A DNA stretch of 64,000 bases from Sphingobacteriales bacterium (GTDB lineage Bacteria; Bacteroidota; Bacteroidia; Chitinophagales; Chitinophagaceae), in the NCBI GenBank assembly GCA_016219985.1, contig JACRJO010000032.1, positions 434,001 to 498,000 on the forward strand, read 5' to 3'. The position numbers and the translations under genes were made by a program. This document shows, piece by piece, positions 16,917 through 25,196 of the stretch. Under the pieces are notes generated by a model. That model was given only the letters and a program-made list of their open reading frames with translations, searched no databases and was not told the origin of the DNA. The first letter of the stretch is position 1; each line of letters opens with the position of its first letter.

Positions 16917-18068
16917 CTATCTAACCACCTCCCCAATCTTCTTTTCCAATTCCTCCCCCCGGATATTTTTTGCAATAATCTTTCCCTCCGGGTCCAGGAG
17001 CAGGTTTTGCGGGATTGCCCGGATGCCGTATTGTTTGGCCACTTCATTATCCCAGAATTTCAGGTCGCTTACATGGGTCCATTCCAGTTTGTCGTCATGA
17101 ATGGCTTTGATCCATTTTTCTTTCTGGCCGGGGCGGTCCAGTGATACCCCGAGCACATAAAAGTTTCGGTCCTTGTACTTGTTGAAAACTTTTACCACAT
17201 TGGGATTTTCGGCGCGGCAGGGCCCGCACCAACTGGCCCAGAAATCGACCAGTACATACCGGCCCCGGAGCGACGAAAGGGAAACAGGTTTATCCAATGT
17301 ATCATTCTGGGTAAAATCGGGGGCTATTTTACCAATACCGGTTTTCTTCGCCGTCTCGAGGCTTTCCCGGAATTCAGCAGCAGAAGGATACCCTTTGTTG
17401 ACAGGAGAAAGGTCATTGAAAAGCGGCTCCACTTTATCCGCGTCAATGTCCCAGCCTGCATATTGTTTCAGGGCGTACAATGCAAGCGGTGAGGACGGAT
17501 TGTTTTTTGCATAAGCACCATATACTTTTTCATTCATCTCCTGCTCAATGGCATCGATTTCTTCCTCCGTTTTATTCTGGTTGCTGAGATCCTTTGCCTT
17601 GGCATATTCCCGGTATTTCTCCACCAGGGGTTTCATTCTCTCTTCAAAAGGCTTTTCCTGCTCCTGCAGTTTTGCGAACTCATCGTGAACGGCAGAACCC
17701 TTTACTGTGATGTGGCTGAATGAATCCACCGAAGTAATCCGGATCTTACCCGGCTGGATAAATACAGCCGCCATATCGCGGCCGGAAACCAGGGGAACTT
17801 TAACCCCTTTTTCATCCGGTTTGTATTTAACCCTGATCCTGCCCAGGACCGGTTCTGCGATCTTCCCGGTAAACTGGTATTTCCCCTCTTTCACTGCGGT
17901 ACTGTCCGTTTTCCATTCACCCCCGGCCTGGTATTGCAGGAATACCCATTCCGGCTGCATTTTCAGGTTAACCAGCTTCCCGCCCAGTTGAAAGGGCTTC
18001 CCGGTTTCCTGTGCTCCGGCTAACAGGGGCAGGCTAAGCAACCATAACATTCCGTATTTCATGTGCAT
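16917..18068 (-). CDS. TlpA-family thiol-disulfide protein with DUF4369-like N-terminus
   Basis: 383 residues. Signal peptide (about 1-20, ending LLAGAQ), an N-terminal DUF4369-like beta domain (25-125), a charged helical linker, and a C-terminal thioredoxin fold with the redox motif WCGPC (Cys281, Cys284) and the cis-proline segment AIPQNLLLD. Such proteins are periplasmic reductases, common in many copies in Bacteroidota; the substrate is unknown. Start could be the Met two codons further in. It is convergent with zapA, with an array of word repeats between them. Confidence 0.93.
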   Translation of the reverse strand: MHMKYGMLWLLSLPLLAGAQETGKPFQLGGKLVNLKMQPEWVFLQYQAGGEWKTDSTAVKEGKYQFTGKIAEPVLGRIRVKYKPDEKGVKVPLVSGRDMAAVFIQPGKIRITSVDSFSHITVKGSAVHDEFAKLQEQEKPFEERMKPLVEKYREYAKAKDLSNQNKTEEEIDAIEQEMNEKVYGAYAKNNPSSPLALYALKQYAGWDIDADKVEPLFNDLSPVNKGYPSAAEFRESLETAKKTGIGKIAPDFTQNDTLDKPVSLSSLRGRYVLVDFWASWCGPCRAENPNVVKVFNKYKDRNFYVLGVSLDRPGQKEKWIKAIHDDKLEWTHVSDLKFWDNEVAKQYGIRAIPQNLLLDPEGKIIAKNIRGEELEKKIGEVVR

Positions 18069-18267
18069 TTTTTAAGCCGGCAAATTACGGTTTTGAATTA
18101 CCTCATCCGCAATAATTACACGGACGGGAGTAGCCGGAAAGCTCCAAATTCTTGATTTCCTGCTTTTCCCCCGGTTTTGTATCTTCGCTGATTACATATA
18201 CCCGGGCCCGAAAGGCCGGAACCATATGATTAAAAAAGCATTGTGCAACACTTAAACAAAAAAATTC

Positions 18268-19833
18268 ATGGATCCGAATATATTATCCGTCGTCATTGGC
18301 GCAGGGGCCCTTATTTTGGGCATCCTGCTGGGTAAGTTTTTATTTGCAAGAAATTCCCGCAAACAGATCGAGGAAGCTGAGTTACAGGCGCAAACCATCC
18401 TGAAAGAAGCCGAGCTGAGGGCAGAAACCATCCGGAAGGAAAAGGAACTGGAAGCAAAAGAGAAATCTGTGCAATTGAAAGCAGCGCATGACCGGGAAGT
18501 CTTTGAGAAAAACAAAAAGATCAATGACACGGAAAACCGCATCCGCCAGAAAGAACAATCCATCAACCAGAAAGAAGGGAATATTGATAAGCAGCTCAAG
18601 GAAAATGAGGTAATCAAAGAAAACCTCAACCGCCAGATCGAACTGATCAATATCAAGAGAACTGAACTGGAAAAACACCAGGAAGAACATATCCGCCGCC
18701 TCGAAAAAATTGCCGGTCTCTCTGCCGATGAAGCCCGGACCCAATTGGTCGAAAGCCTGAAACACGAGGCCCAGACCCAGGCCATGGTCCTGCAGCAGGA
18801 GATCATTGAAGATGCCAAGCAAAAGGCCAATAAAGAAGCCCGCAAAATCATTATACAAACGATCCAGCGGACTGCCGCTGAACAGGCGATTGAAAACTCC
18901 ATTACTGTTTTCAACCTGGAAAGTGATGAGATCAAGGGACAGATCATCGGCCGGGAAGGACGTAATATCAGGGCTATCGAAGCGGCCACAGGGGTGGACC
19001 TGATCGTGGATGATACCCCTGAAGCGATCCTCTTATCCAGCTTTGACCCGCTTCGCCGGGAGATTGCCCGCCTGAGCCTGCAACGGTTAGTGGCAGATGG
19101 ACGTATCCACCCGGCCCGTATCGAAGAAGTGGTGGAAAAGACCCGCAAGCAAATCGAAGAGCAGGTTATGGAGATCGGGGAAAGAACCGTGATCGAACTG
19201 GGGATCCACGGACTCCATAAAGAGCTGGTGCGAATGGTGGGACGGATGCGCTTCCGTTCTTCCTACGGTCAAAACCTGCTGATGCACAGCAGGGAAACTG
19301 CCAATCTCTGTGCCACCATGGCTGCAGAACTGGGACTGAATCCCAAGCTGGCCAAAAGAGCCGGTCTTTTACACGATATAGGTAAAGTGCCGGATGAGGA
19401 AAGCGAACTGAGCCACGCCCTGCTGGGTGCCAAGCTGGCTGAAAAATACGGGGAAAACCCGGCCGTGGTGAATGCGATCGGCGCCCACCACGATGAAATG
19501 GAAATGCAGTACGTGATCTCCCCCATTGTTCAGGCTTGCGACGCGATCAGCGGCGCCCGCCCCGGAGCCCGTCGCGAGATCATGCAGCAGTACCTGCAAC
19601 GGATCAAGGACCTGGAAAACCTCGCCATGGCTTATAACGGCGTGGAAAAAGCTTATGCCATCCAGGCCGGTCGTGAACTGAGGGTGATCGTAGAGGCCGA
19701 TAAAGTAACCGACCAGGATTCAGACCGTCTCTCTTTTGAGATTGCCCAGAAAATCCAGACCGAGATGACTTTCCCCGGACAGATTAAAGTAACCGTTATA
19801 CGGGAAAAGAGGGCTGTGAATGTAGCCCGTTAA
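18268..19833 (+). CDS. rny: Ribonuclease Y
   Basis: 521 residues, usual length. N-terminal membrane anchor (about 3-25), a long charged coiled coil (30-200), a KH RNA-binding domain with [13 protein letters not shown] (about 225-240), and the HD phosphohydrolase domain with [13 protein letters not shown] (about 368-380) and the second histidine pair in GAHHDEME. This membrane-bound endoribonuclease starts mRNA decay. A TATCTTCG box about 85 bp upstream may be the -7 element, giving an 80-nt leader. The gene is followed by the hairpin word repeat at 19836. Confidence 0.96.
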   Translation: MDPNILSVVIGAGALILGILLGKFLFARNSRKQIEEAELQAQTILKEAELRAETIRKEKELEAKEKSVQLKAAHDREVFEKNKKINDTENRIRQKEQSINQKEGNIDKQLKENEVIKENLNRQIELINIKRTELEKHQEEHIRRLEKIAGLSADEARTQLVESLKHEAQTQAMVLQQEIIEDAKQKANKEARKIIIQTIQRTAAEQAIENSITVFNLESDEIKGQIIGREGRNIRAIEAATGVDLIVDDTPEAILLSSFDPLRREIARLSLQRLVADGRIHPARIEEVVEKTRKQIEEQVMEIGERTVIELGIHGLHKELVRMVGRMRFRSSYGQNLLMHSRETANLCATMAAELGLNPKLAKRAGLLHDIGKVPDEESELSHALLGAKLAEKYGENPAVVNAIGAHHDEMEMQYVISPIVQACDAISGARPGARREIMQQYLQRIKDLENLAMAYNGVEKAYAIQAGRELRVIVEADKVTDQDSDRLSFEIAQKIQTEMTFPGQIKVTVIREKRAVNVAR

Positions 19834-19835
19834 TA

Positions 19836-19914
19836 GATTGAAAGTTAACAGGTTGACAGGTTGATAAGGGAGCTTATCAACCTGTCAACATATCAACAAG
19901 TCAACCTGACATAT
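19836..19914. repeat. Inverted word-repeat element, rny/rplS spacer
   Basis: Tandem 8-base words (GTTAACAG, GTTGACAG, GTTGATAAG) on the left and their complement on the right. The core is a perfect 17-bp inverted repeat, 19852-19868 and 19873-19889, with a GGAG loop. A T-rich run follows at about 19914, so it may serve as the rny terminator. Closely related elements are at 32339 and 58371. Confidence 0.85.
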
Positions 19915-19940
19915 TTTTTTTAACAACTGGGTCAAAGGGA

Positions 19941-19972
19941 TTTGGAAGTTCAGGCTCACAATCCTACCTTTG
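19941..19972 (+). promoter_or_regulatory. rplS promoter
   Basis: TTTG at 19941-19944, 20-bp spacer, TACCTTTG at 19965-19972: a full Bacteroidota sigma-A match. Leader before the rplS ATG is about 15 nt. Confidence 0.8.
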
Positions 19973-19994
19973 CCCTCCCTAAAAAACAGGAATT

Positions 19995-20363
19995 ATGAAC
20001 GCTATCGCATATGTACATGAGCAGTTATCCGGCAAGAAAGAGTTTCCTGCTTTCAAACCCGGTGACAATATTACCGTGAATTACAAGATCATAGAAGGTA
20101 ATAAGGAAAGGATCCAGTCTTTTAAAGGCGATGTGATCAAAAAGCAGGGCAACGGGCATACCGCCAGCTTTACCGTTCGTAAGATCTCTGACGGAGTGGG
20201 TGTGGAAAGGGTTTTCCCCTTTTACTCTCCCAATATCGAGTCTATCGAAATAAACAAGACCGGTCACGTTCGCCGGGCGAAGCTGTTTTACCAGCGTACC
20301 CGCAGTGGTAAGAGTGCGAGGATCCGTGAAAAGAGAATGGCCGTTGCTGAATCAGCAAAATAA
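19995..20363 (+). CDS. rplS: 50S ribosomal protein L19
   Basis: 122 residues, usual length. The L19 core is clear: FKPGDNITVNYKIIEGNKERIQSFKGDVI, GVGVERVFPFYSPNIESIEI and the basic tail VRRAKLFYQR. It lies at the 30S-50S interface. It has its own promoter and a strong terminator, so it is transcribed alone rather than with trmD and rpsP as in many bacteria; those genes are not nearby here. Confidence 0.97.
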   Translation: MNAIAYVHEQLSGKKEFPAFKPGDNITVNYKIIEGNKERIQSFKGDVIKKQGNGHTASFTVRKISDGVGVERVFPFYSPNIESIEINKTGHVRRAKLFYQRTRSGKSARIREKRMAVAESAK

Positions 20364-20380
20364 AATCATCCCTGATATTG

Positions 20381-20416
20381 AAAGGGCTGTACCACCGCGG
20401 TACAGCCCTTTTTATT
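20381..20416 (+). terminator. rplS terminator
   Basis: Perfect 13-bp stem AAAGGGCTGTACC/GGTACAGCCCTTT, 5-base loop, then T-run. Same stem core as the terminators near 10905 and 54305. Confidence 0.95.
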
Positions 20417-20540
20417 TTGGGCAGGAGATACATATACAGCCATTTGTGCAACCCCGGGGGATTACACGGTCCGGATCCGCCCTTTTTCCGGGGAAGGCCT
20501 GTTTTCTTCAATTATTATTCCTCATTTTTTAAGTAGTTCC

Positions 20541-20548
20541 TATCTTTG
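20541..20548 (+). promoter_or_regulatory. Predicted -7 box of tatA
   Basis: TATCTTTG, matching TAnnTTTG, 20 bp upstream of the tatA ATG. No clear -33 box. Confidence 0.5.
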
Positions 20549-20568
20549 ATTTCTAATTCTGTCAGATT

Positions 20569-20778
20569 ATGATACAACCTACATTACTGGGTATGCTGGG
20601 CACCAACGAAATCATCATCATCCTGGTGATTGTTCTCCTTTTATTCGGAGGCAAAAAAATCCCCGAACTGATGCGCGGTCTCGGCAAAGGTGTCCGCGAA
20701 TTCAATGATGCAAAAAGCAATGTGAAGCGGGAAATTGAAGAAAGCGCCACCGATGTGAAAAACTCTGTAAAAGAGTAA
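20569..20778 (+). CDS. tatA: Twin-arginine translocase TatA/TatE family subunit
   Basis: 69 residues, typical of TatA. One membrane helix (about 9-26, [21 protein letters not shown]), the conserved FGxKKIPE hinge, then the amphipathic helix [17 protein letters not shown] and a charged tail. TatA oligomers form the channel for folded proteins with twin-arginine signals. TatC is not in the window. The neighbours rplS and gatA are unrelated. Confidence 0.93.
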   Translation: MIQPTLLGMLGTNEIIIILVIVLLLFGGKKIPELMRGLGKGVREFNDAKSNVKREIEESATDVKNSVKE

Positions 20779-20824
20779 TTTTATTTCACCGGATACTTAT
20801 TAACCTCCCAAAAAGCATTCGCTT

Positions 20825-22249
20825 TTGTTTCACTATTCTTCCATTGAGCAGTACCATGCTCAATTACAGGATGCAACGGTCAGTTGTGTTCAGGCTGTTG
20901 AGCATTACCTTCAGCAGATCGGGTTACGCCGGCACTTAAATGCTTTTACCGAAGTCTATGCGGAAGAAGCCCTGGCCAGGGCCCGGGTCCTTGACCAGCA
21001 GCGTGCGGCCGGTGCTCCCATGGGCAAACTGCACGGGGTGGTCACCGGGATCAAAGATGTGATCTGCTATAAGGACCATCCCCTTACCGCCGCTTCGGGA
21101 ATCCTTAAAAATTTCAGTTCTATATATTCCGCAACAGCGGTAGAGCGGCTTTTACAGGAAGAAGCGATCATTATCGGGAACCTGAACTGTGATGAATTCG
21201 CAATGGGGTCCACCAATGAAAACTCGGTCTATGGTAAAGTGCTGAATGCCCGGGACGAAACGCGGGTACCCGGCGGCTCCTCCGGCGGGTCTGCTGTGGC
21301 CGTACAGGCCGGTCTCTGCATGGTATCCCTGGGCAGCGATACGGGGGGGTCGGTACGCCAGCCGGCTGATTTCTGCGGCATCATTGGTTTAAAACCCACG
21401 TATGGACGCATCTCACGGTATGGACTGATCGCTTATGCATCCTCCTTTGACCAGATCGGTATTTTCGGCAATACTATTCCCGATGTGGCCCGCTTACTGG
21501 AGATCATGGCGGGACCGGATGAATACGACAGTACGGTTTCCCAACAGGCCGTGCCGGCATACAGTAACCTGTTACAAAGCGAAAAAAAATACCGGATCGC
21601 CTGGTTTGCAGAAGCCCTGGATCACCCCAGCCTGGACCCGGAAATTGCCGGCGCCATCCGGCAACAACTGGAACAACTGAAAGCAGCCGGTCACGAAGTA
21701 AAAGCCGAACGTTTTGATCTGCTCGATTATATCGTTCCCGCCTATTATGTGCTGACCACGGCCGAAGCTTCTTCCAATCTCTCCCGCTACGACGGGATCA
21801 AATATGGCCACCGGACTGCAGTTCCCGGTACCAGCCTGACTGATTTCTATAAATTATCCCGCAGCGAAGGTTTTGGCAAAGAAGTCAAACGCCGTATCAT
21901 GCTGGGTACCTTTGTACTGAGCGCCGGCTATTATGATGCATATTTCACCCGGGCCCAGCAGGTAAGGCAACTGCTCTGCAGCAAAATGAACGGACTCTTT
22001 GAATCTTATGATTTTATTATCATGCCCACGTCCCCGGTAACAGCCTTTAAGGCCGGGGAAAAAATGGAAGACCCGATAGCTATGTATCTTGCTGATATTT
22101 ACACGGTAATGGCCAACCTGGTGGGATGCCCTGCTATTTCCCTGCCGGTTTTTACCCATAGTAACGGTATGCCCTTTGGCCTGCAGGTCATGGCAAATCG
22201 TTTTGATGAGGTATCTTTGCTCCGGTTTTCGCATGAACTTCTTTCCTGA
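20825..22249 (+). CDS. gatA: Asp/Glu-tRNA amidotransferase subunit A
   Basis: 474 residues. Amidase-signature enzyme that releases ammonia from glutamine for the GatCAB amidotransferase. The Ser-cisSer-Lys triad is intact: Lys77 in GIKDVI, cis-Ser152 in GGSSGGSA and nucleophile Ser176 in DTGGSVRQP. The gene starts with TTG: the frame has a stop 24 bases upstream and no ATG before the conserved N-terminus (FHYSSIEQYHAQL). gatC is at 4031; gatB is not visible. No Shine-Dalgarno sequence is seen. Confidence 0.95.
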   Translation: MFHYSSIEQYHAQLQDATVSCVQAVEHYLQQIGLRRHLNAFTEVYAEEALARARVLDQQRAAGAPMGKLHGVVTGIKDVICYKDHPLTAASGILKNFSSIYSATAVERLLQEEAIIIGNLNCDEFAMGSTNENSVYGKVLNARDETRVPGGSSGGSAVAVQAGLCMVSLGSDTGGSVRQPADFCGIIGLKPTYGRISRYGLIAYASSFDQIGIFGNTIPDVARLLEIMAGPDEYDSTVSQQAVPAYSNLLQSEKKYRIAWFAEALDHPSLDPEIAGAIRQQLEQLKAAGHEVKAERFDLLDYIVPAYYVLTTAEASSNLSRYDGIKYGHRTAVPGTSLTDFYKLSRSEGFGKEVKRRIMLGTFVLSAGYYDAYFTRAQQVRQLLCSKMNGLFESYDFIIMPTSPVTAFKAGEKMEDPIAMYLADIYTVMANLVGCPAISLPVFTHSNGMPFGLQVMANRFDEVSLLRFSHELLS

Positions 22250-22290
22250 ACACCGGCATACAACCGGCAAAACCTTATTCAATACCGCAA

Positions 22291-23337
22291 GTGCATTTAT
22301 TCCGTAACATATCAACTTTTTGCGCCCTAATGCTGGTAGGCGTAACCGTAAACAGCCAGTCCTCTGCAAGTATATCGCGTCCACCGGCAACCGATGCTCC
22401 CCGGCAGCAGGATACATTGTCCCTTCCCGCGAATCCAAAGGATGAACTCAAGGGATTTAAGAACCTCTTTGAAACATCAACTGTTGGCGGGGTTACCGGG
22501 ACAAGACTGAACCCGATGGCCATCAGTTTTGTGGAGAGTTATATGCGGAAATATGGAAAAGGGCTGAGGGAAATGAAAAAATGGGCCACCCCTTATTTTA
22601 CCCTGATCGATAATATCCTGACCCAGCATGGTCTGCCCAGGGAACTGAAATACCTCGCGGTCATTGAATCGGGGCTCCGCTACAATGCCATTTCATGGAC
22701 CGGCGCCGTGGGACCCTGGGCCTTTATGCCGGCCGCCGGCCGTCAATACGGGCTGGCCGTCACAACAGGCTATGACGAGCGGCTGGATTATTATAAAAGT
22801 ACCCATGCTGCCGCGAGAATGCTCACTGACCTTTATTCAAAATACCAGGACTGGTTGCTGGTAATCGCGGCTTATAATTGCGGGGCCGGGAATGTGGACA
22901 AAGCCATCAGGCGAAGCGGGAGCCGGGACTTCTGGAAACTGCAATACTACCTTCCGACAGAATCCATGAACCACGTAAAAAAATTCATTTCCACCCACTA
23001 CGTGTTTGAAGGCGAGGGAGGAATTACCACGGTAACCAAAGAAGAAACCGCAGCGCTGCTGCTGAATAAAGTATCTGCCCTGAACGAAGAAGAACTGAAG
23101 AACAGCCTTTCCTATAAAATTACCGGGCGTTTTCATTCGGTTGTCATCCTGAAATATATTGAAATGGAACCGGCCGGTTTCAATAAATACAATCCCGGCT
23201 TTGATGACTCCATCGCGCTGAACGGTACGTATGAACTTCGCCTCCCGGTTCCGAAAATGAACCTGTTTATAGCAAAGCGCTATGAGATCCTCGAAGAAAG
23301 CATACAGTGGATACTGAATCCTTCCGGCCGGCGCTGA
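22291..23337 (+). CDS. Lytic transglycosylase (SLT domain, MltD-like)
   Basis: 348 residues, GTG start chosen because the following residues form a good signal peptide (MHLFRNISTFCALMLVGVTVNS); an alternative ATG at residue 13 would destroy it. The SLT/goose-lysozyme-like domain covers about 95-235 with catalytic Glu126 in VIESGLR, then the AVGPWAFMPAAGRQYGL and AAYNCGAGNVDKAI motifs. It cleaves peptidoglycan glycan strands to 1,6-anhydro products in the periplasm. The C-terminal third is not an obvious LysM repeat as in E. coli MltD. It starts 41 bp after gatA and may share its transcript. Confidence 0.92.
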   Translation: MHLFRNISTFCALMLVGVTVNSQSSASISRPPATDAPRQQDTLSLPANPKDELKGFKNLFETSTVGGVTGTRLNPMAISFVESYMRKYGKGLREMKKWATPYFTLIDNILTQHGLPRELKYLAVIESGLRYNAISWTGAVGPWAFMPAAGRQYGLAVTTGYDERLDYYKSTHAAARMLTDLYSKYQDWLLVIAAYNCGAGNVDKAIRRSGSRDFWKLQYYLPTESMNHVKKFISTHYVFEGEGGITTVTKEETAALLLNKVSALNEEELKNSLSYKITGRFHSVVILKYIEMEPAGFNKYNPGFDDSIALNGTYELRLPVPKMNLFIAKRYEILEESIQWILNPSGRR

Positions 23338-23341
23338 TCAA

Positions 23342-24640
23342 TTACCCCGCGGCTCCCAGTACTTTTTTAATCGCTGCTACTTTTAGCAGGCATTCTTCCC
23401 ATTCAGCTTCCGCCTGGCTGTAATGAGTAATCGCTGACCCGGCAGGAACGGACAGGTATTGGTTTGTTGCATTGTACAGGATACTCCGGATCACCACGTT
23501 AAAATCAAAATCACCCCCGGGATTGATATAACCCACTGCTCCTGAAAAAATGCCCCGCCGGGTTCTTTCATACTGCTCGATCAGCTGCATCACTCTTTTC
23601 TTAGGGGCCCCCGTCATGGAGCCCATGGGAAAAGCGGCCCGGATAATGCCGGCAAACGGGGTACCGGCTTCCAGTTCCCCACTGACCGTGGAGATCATCT
23701 GGTACACCTGCGGAAAAGAATAGATGCCATATAACTCATCCACTTTTACGCTGCCTTCCCTGCATACGCGGGACAGGTCGTTTCGTACAAGGTCCACCAC
23801 CATTACATTTTCCGCACGTTCCTTGGCACTCCGGTAAAGTTCCTGACGGGCTTCCCTGTCTGCTTTCTCATTACCCGGGATCCGGGGGGCAGTACCTTTA
23901 ATAGGCTGGGAAAGAATTTTATGACCCGTTTTTTTGATAAACCGTTCCGGGCTGGCACAGATCAGCCATTTATCCTGTACCCGGTAAAAAGCGGAAAAAG
24001 GGTTGGGAGACTCCGCACTCAGTTTTTGATAGATCAGCAGGGGATCAATAAGGGCCTGTTCTGCAAAGAATTCCTGGCAGAAATTGATCTCATAACAATC
24101 GCCCCGTAAAATATGCTGTTGTAATTCCCGGATCACCTTCAGGTAGGCTTCCCTGGTGAAGCGGCTTTGGATCTGCAAGGGGCCTGATGTTTTGACAGCC
24201 GGGTATTCCGGTTGCTCCTGTATAGCCCTGTATACCGCTTCCGGGTCAGCTGCTTCGATCATCAGCTTATCAGCCGTCAAGCGGACCAGGATTTCCGGTT
24301 CAAAGAAAAACAGGTCGGGAAACAGGATATGATCCGGATGACCGGAACTTAATGCTTCAGTTTCATTTTTGAGATCATAGCCCAGGTGTCCGAAGAGCCA
24401 GCTCTTTTTTTCTTCCAAAAAAGACTGAAGGGTTTGCAGGGCACCACCGGCCGGCAGGGACAATTTTCTTTTCACCCCGGCTGCCAGCAGGCATTCCACC
24501 GCATGCGGGCCGGCCGGGTACTGATGATTATCCAGAAAACAAAAAGTGCTGAAGGCCTGCGCCCAGTTCAGCACTTTCTCTTTTATCTGTTTAAAATCAC
24601 TTACAGGATATACATCATGCCAAAGTTCAGATGGGTTCAA
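23342..24640 (-). CDS. pabB: Aminodeoxychorismate synthase component I (PabB-type)
   Basis: 432 residues of the chorismate-binding family. The C-terminal catalytic part has PIKGTAPR, AERAENVMVVDLVRNDLSRV, GSVKVDELYGIYSFPQVYQM, FPMGSMTGAPKKRVM and the final EWEECLLKVAAIKKVLG. The lysine in PIKGT marks aminodeoxychorismate rather than anthranilate synthases, so p-aminobenzoate (folate) synthesis is favoured. It is shorter than the roughly 450 to 470 usual and its N-terminal domain is divergent. The glutaminase PabA and lyase PabC are not adjacent. Convergent with the transglycosylase gene. Confidence 0.88.
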   Translation of the reverse strand: MNPSELWHDVYPVSDFKQIKEKVLNWAQAFSTFCFLDNHQYPAGPHAVECLLAAGVKRKLSLPAGGALQTLQSFLEEKKSWLFGHLGYDLKNETEALSSGHPDHILFPDLFFFEPEILVRLTADKLMIEAADPEAVYRAIQEQPEYPAVKTSGPLQIQSRFTREAYLKVIRELQQHILRGDCYEINFCQEFFAEQALIDPLLIYQKLSAESPNPFSAFYRVQDKWLICASPERFIKKTGHKILSQPIKGTAPRIPGNEKADREARQELYRSAKERAENVMVVDLVRNDLSRVCREGSVKVDELYGIYSFPQVYQMISTVSGELEAGTPFAGIIRAAFPMGSMTGAPKKRVMQLIEQYERTRRGIFSGAVGYINPGGDFDFNVVIRSILYNATNQYLSVPAGSAITHYSQAEAEWEECLLKVAAIKKVLGAAG

Positions 24641-24663
24641 TGGAGTTGATCGTAAGTGAACAG

Positions 24664-25092
24664 TTAGTAATCATCATCCTCTTCATCATCATAATCTTTG
24701 TCATCAAAAAGGTCTTTGAATTCGTCGTCTTCAAATTTAAAATCTTCCTCCTCTCCTTTTTTTCCAGGGGTGGCGGGGGCTTTCTTTCCTTTTGACTTGG
24801 GAATATCGAATTCGTCGAAATCGGGATCCCATTCTTCCTCTTCTTCGGGTTTATCCCAATCATCGGCCTCGTCCTCCAGGTCATCCTCCTCATCATCCTC
24901 TTCCTCCTTTTTGGGAATGGCTTTACCACCCTTCTTCGGGGTCTTCAGCTCCTCCTCATCCTCAAAATCGTCATCATCATCGTCGTCCTCTTTTTTGCTG
25001 GGTTTGGGCGCAGCTTTTTTGGCCGCCTCTTTTTCAGTTGCCGCACCCGCCTTCCCGGTGGTCTTTTTTTCCTTTACTGGTTTTACCGACAT
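24664..25092 (-). CDS. Acidic, low-complexity disordered protein
   Basis: 142 residues. Residues 1-35 are Lys/Ala rich (KKAAPKPSKK), then runs of Asp and Glu alternate with short Lys/Pro/Gly linkers to a terminus of DDEEDDDY. No domain, signal peptide or cysteine. The clear start, single long frame and location between purA and pabB on the same strand support a real gene. Such polyampholytes can act as nucleic-acid-mimic or chaperone-like tails; the function is unknown. A serine-rich frame on the other strand is its shadow. Confidence 0.75.
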   Translation of the reverse strand: MSVKPVKEKKTTGKAGAATEKEAAKKAAPKPSKKEDDDDDDDFEDEEELKTPKKGGKAIPKKEEEDDEEDDLEDEADDWDKPEEEEEWDPDFDEFDIPKSKGKKAPATPGKKGEEEDFKFEDDEFKDLFDDKDYDDEEDDDY

Positions 25093-25196
25093 AGTTTAAC
25101 AGGATTAATATTGTAAAATTTCAGCGAAGTTTTTAATTCGCCAAATTTTTAAAAAATTTTTTTTCAATGATCTCCGCCCGGTCAGCCGGGACGGTT

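Noticed and set aside
18069..18267. 6S RNA between zapA and rny
   Set aside because: This neighbourhood is a known site for 6S RNA in some bacteria. I saw no long rod with a central bubble in 16326-16451 or 18069-18267.
24698..25099. Serine-rich frame on the plus strand across the acidic gene
   Set aside because: Antisense of GAA/GAT codon runs gives Ser runs; explained by the acidic protein.
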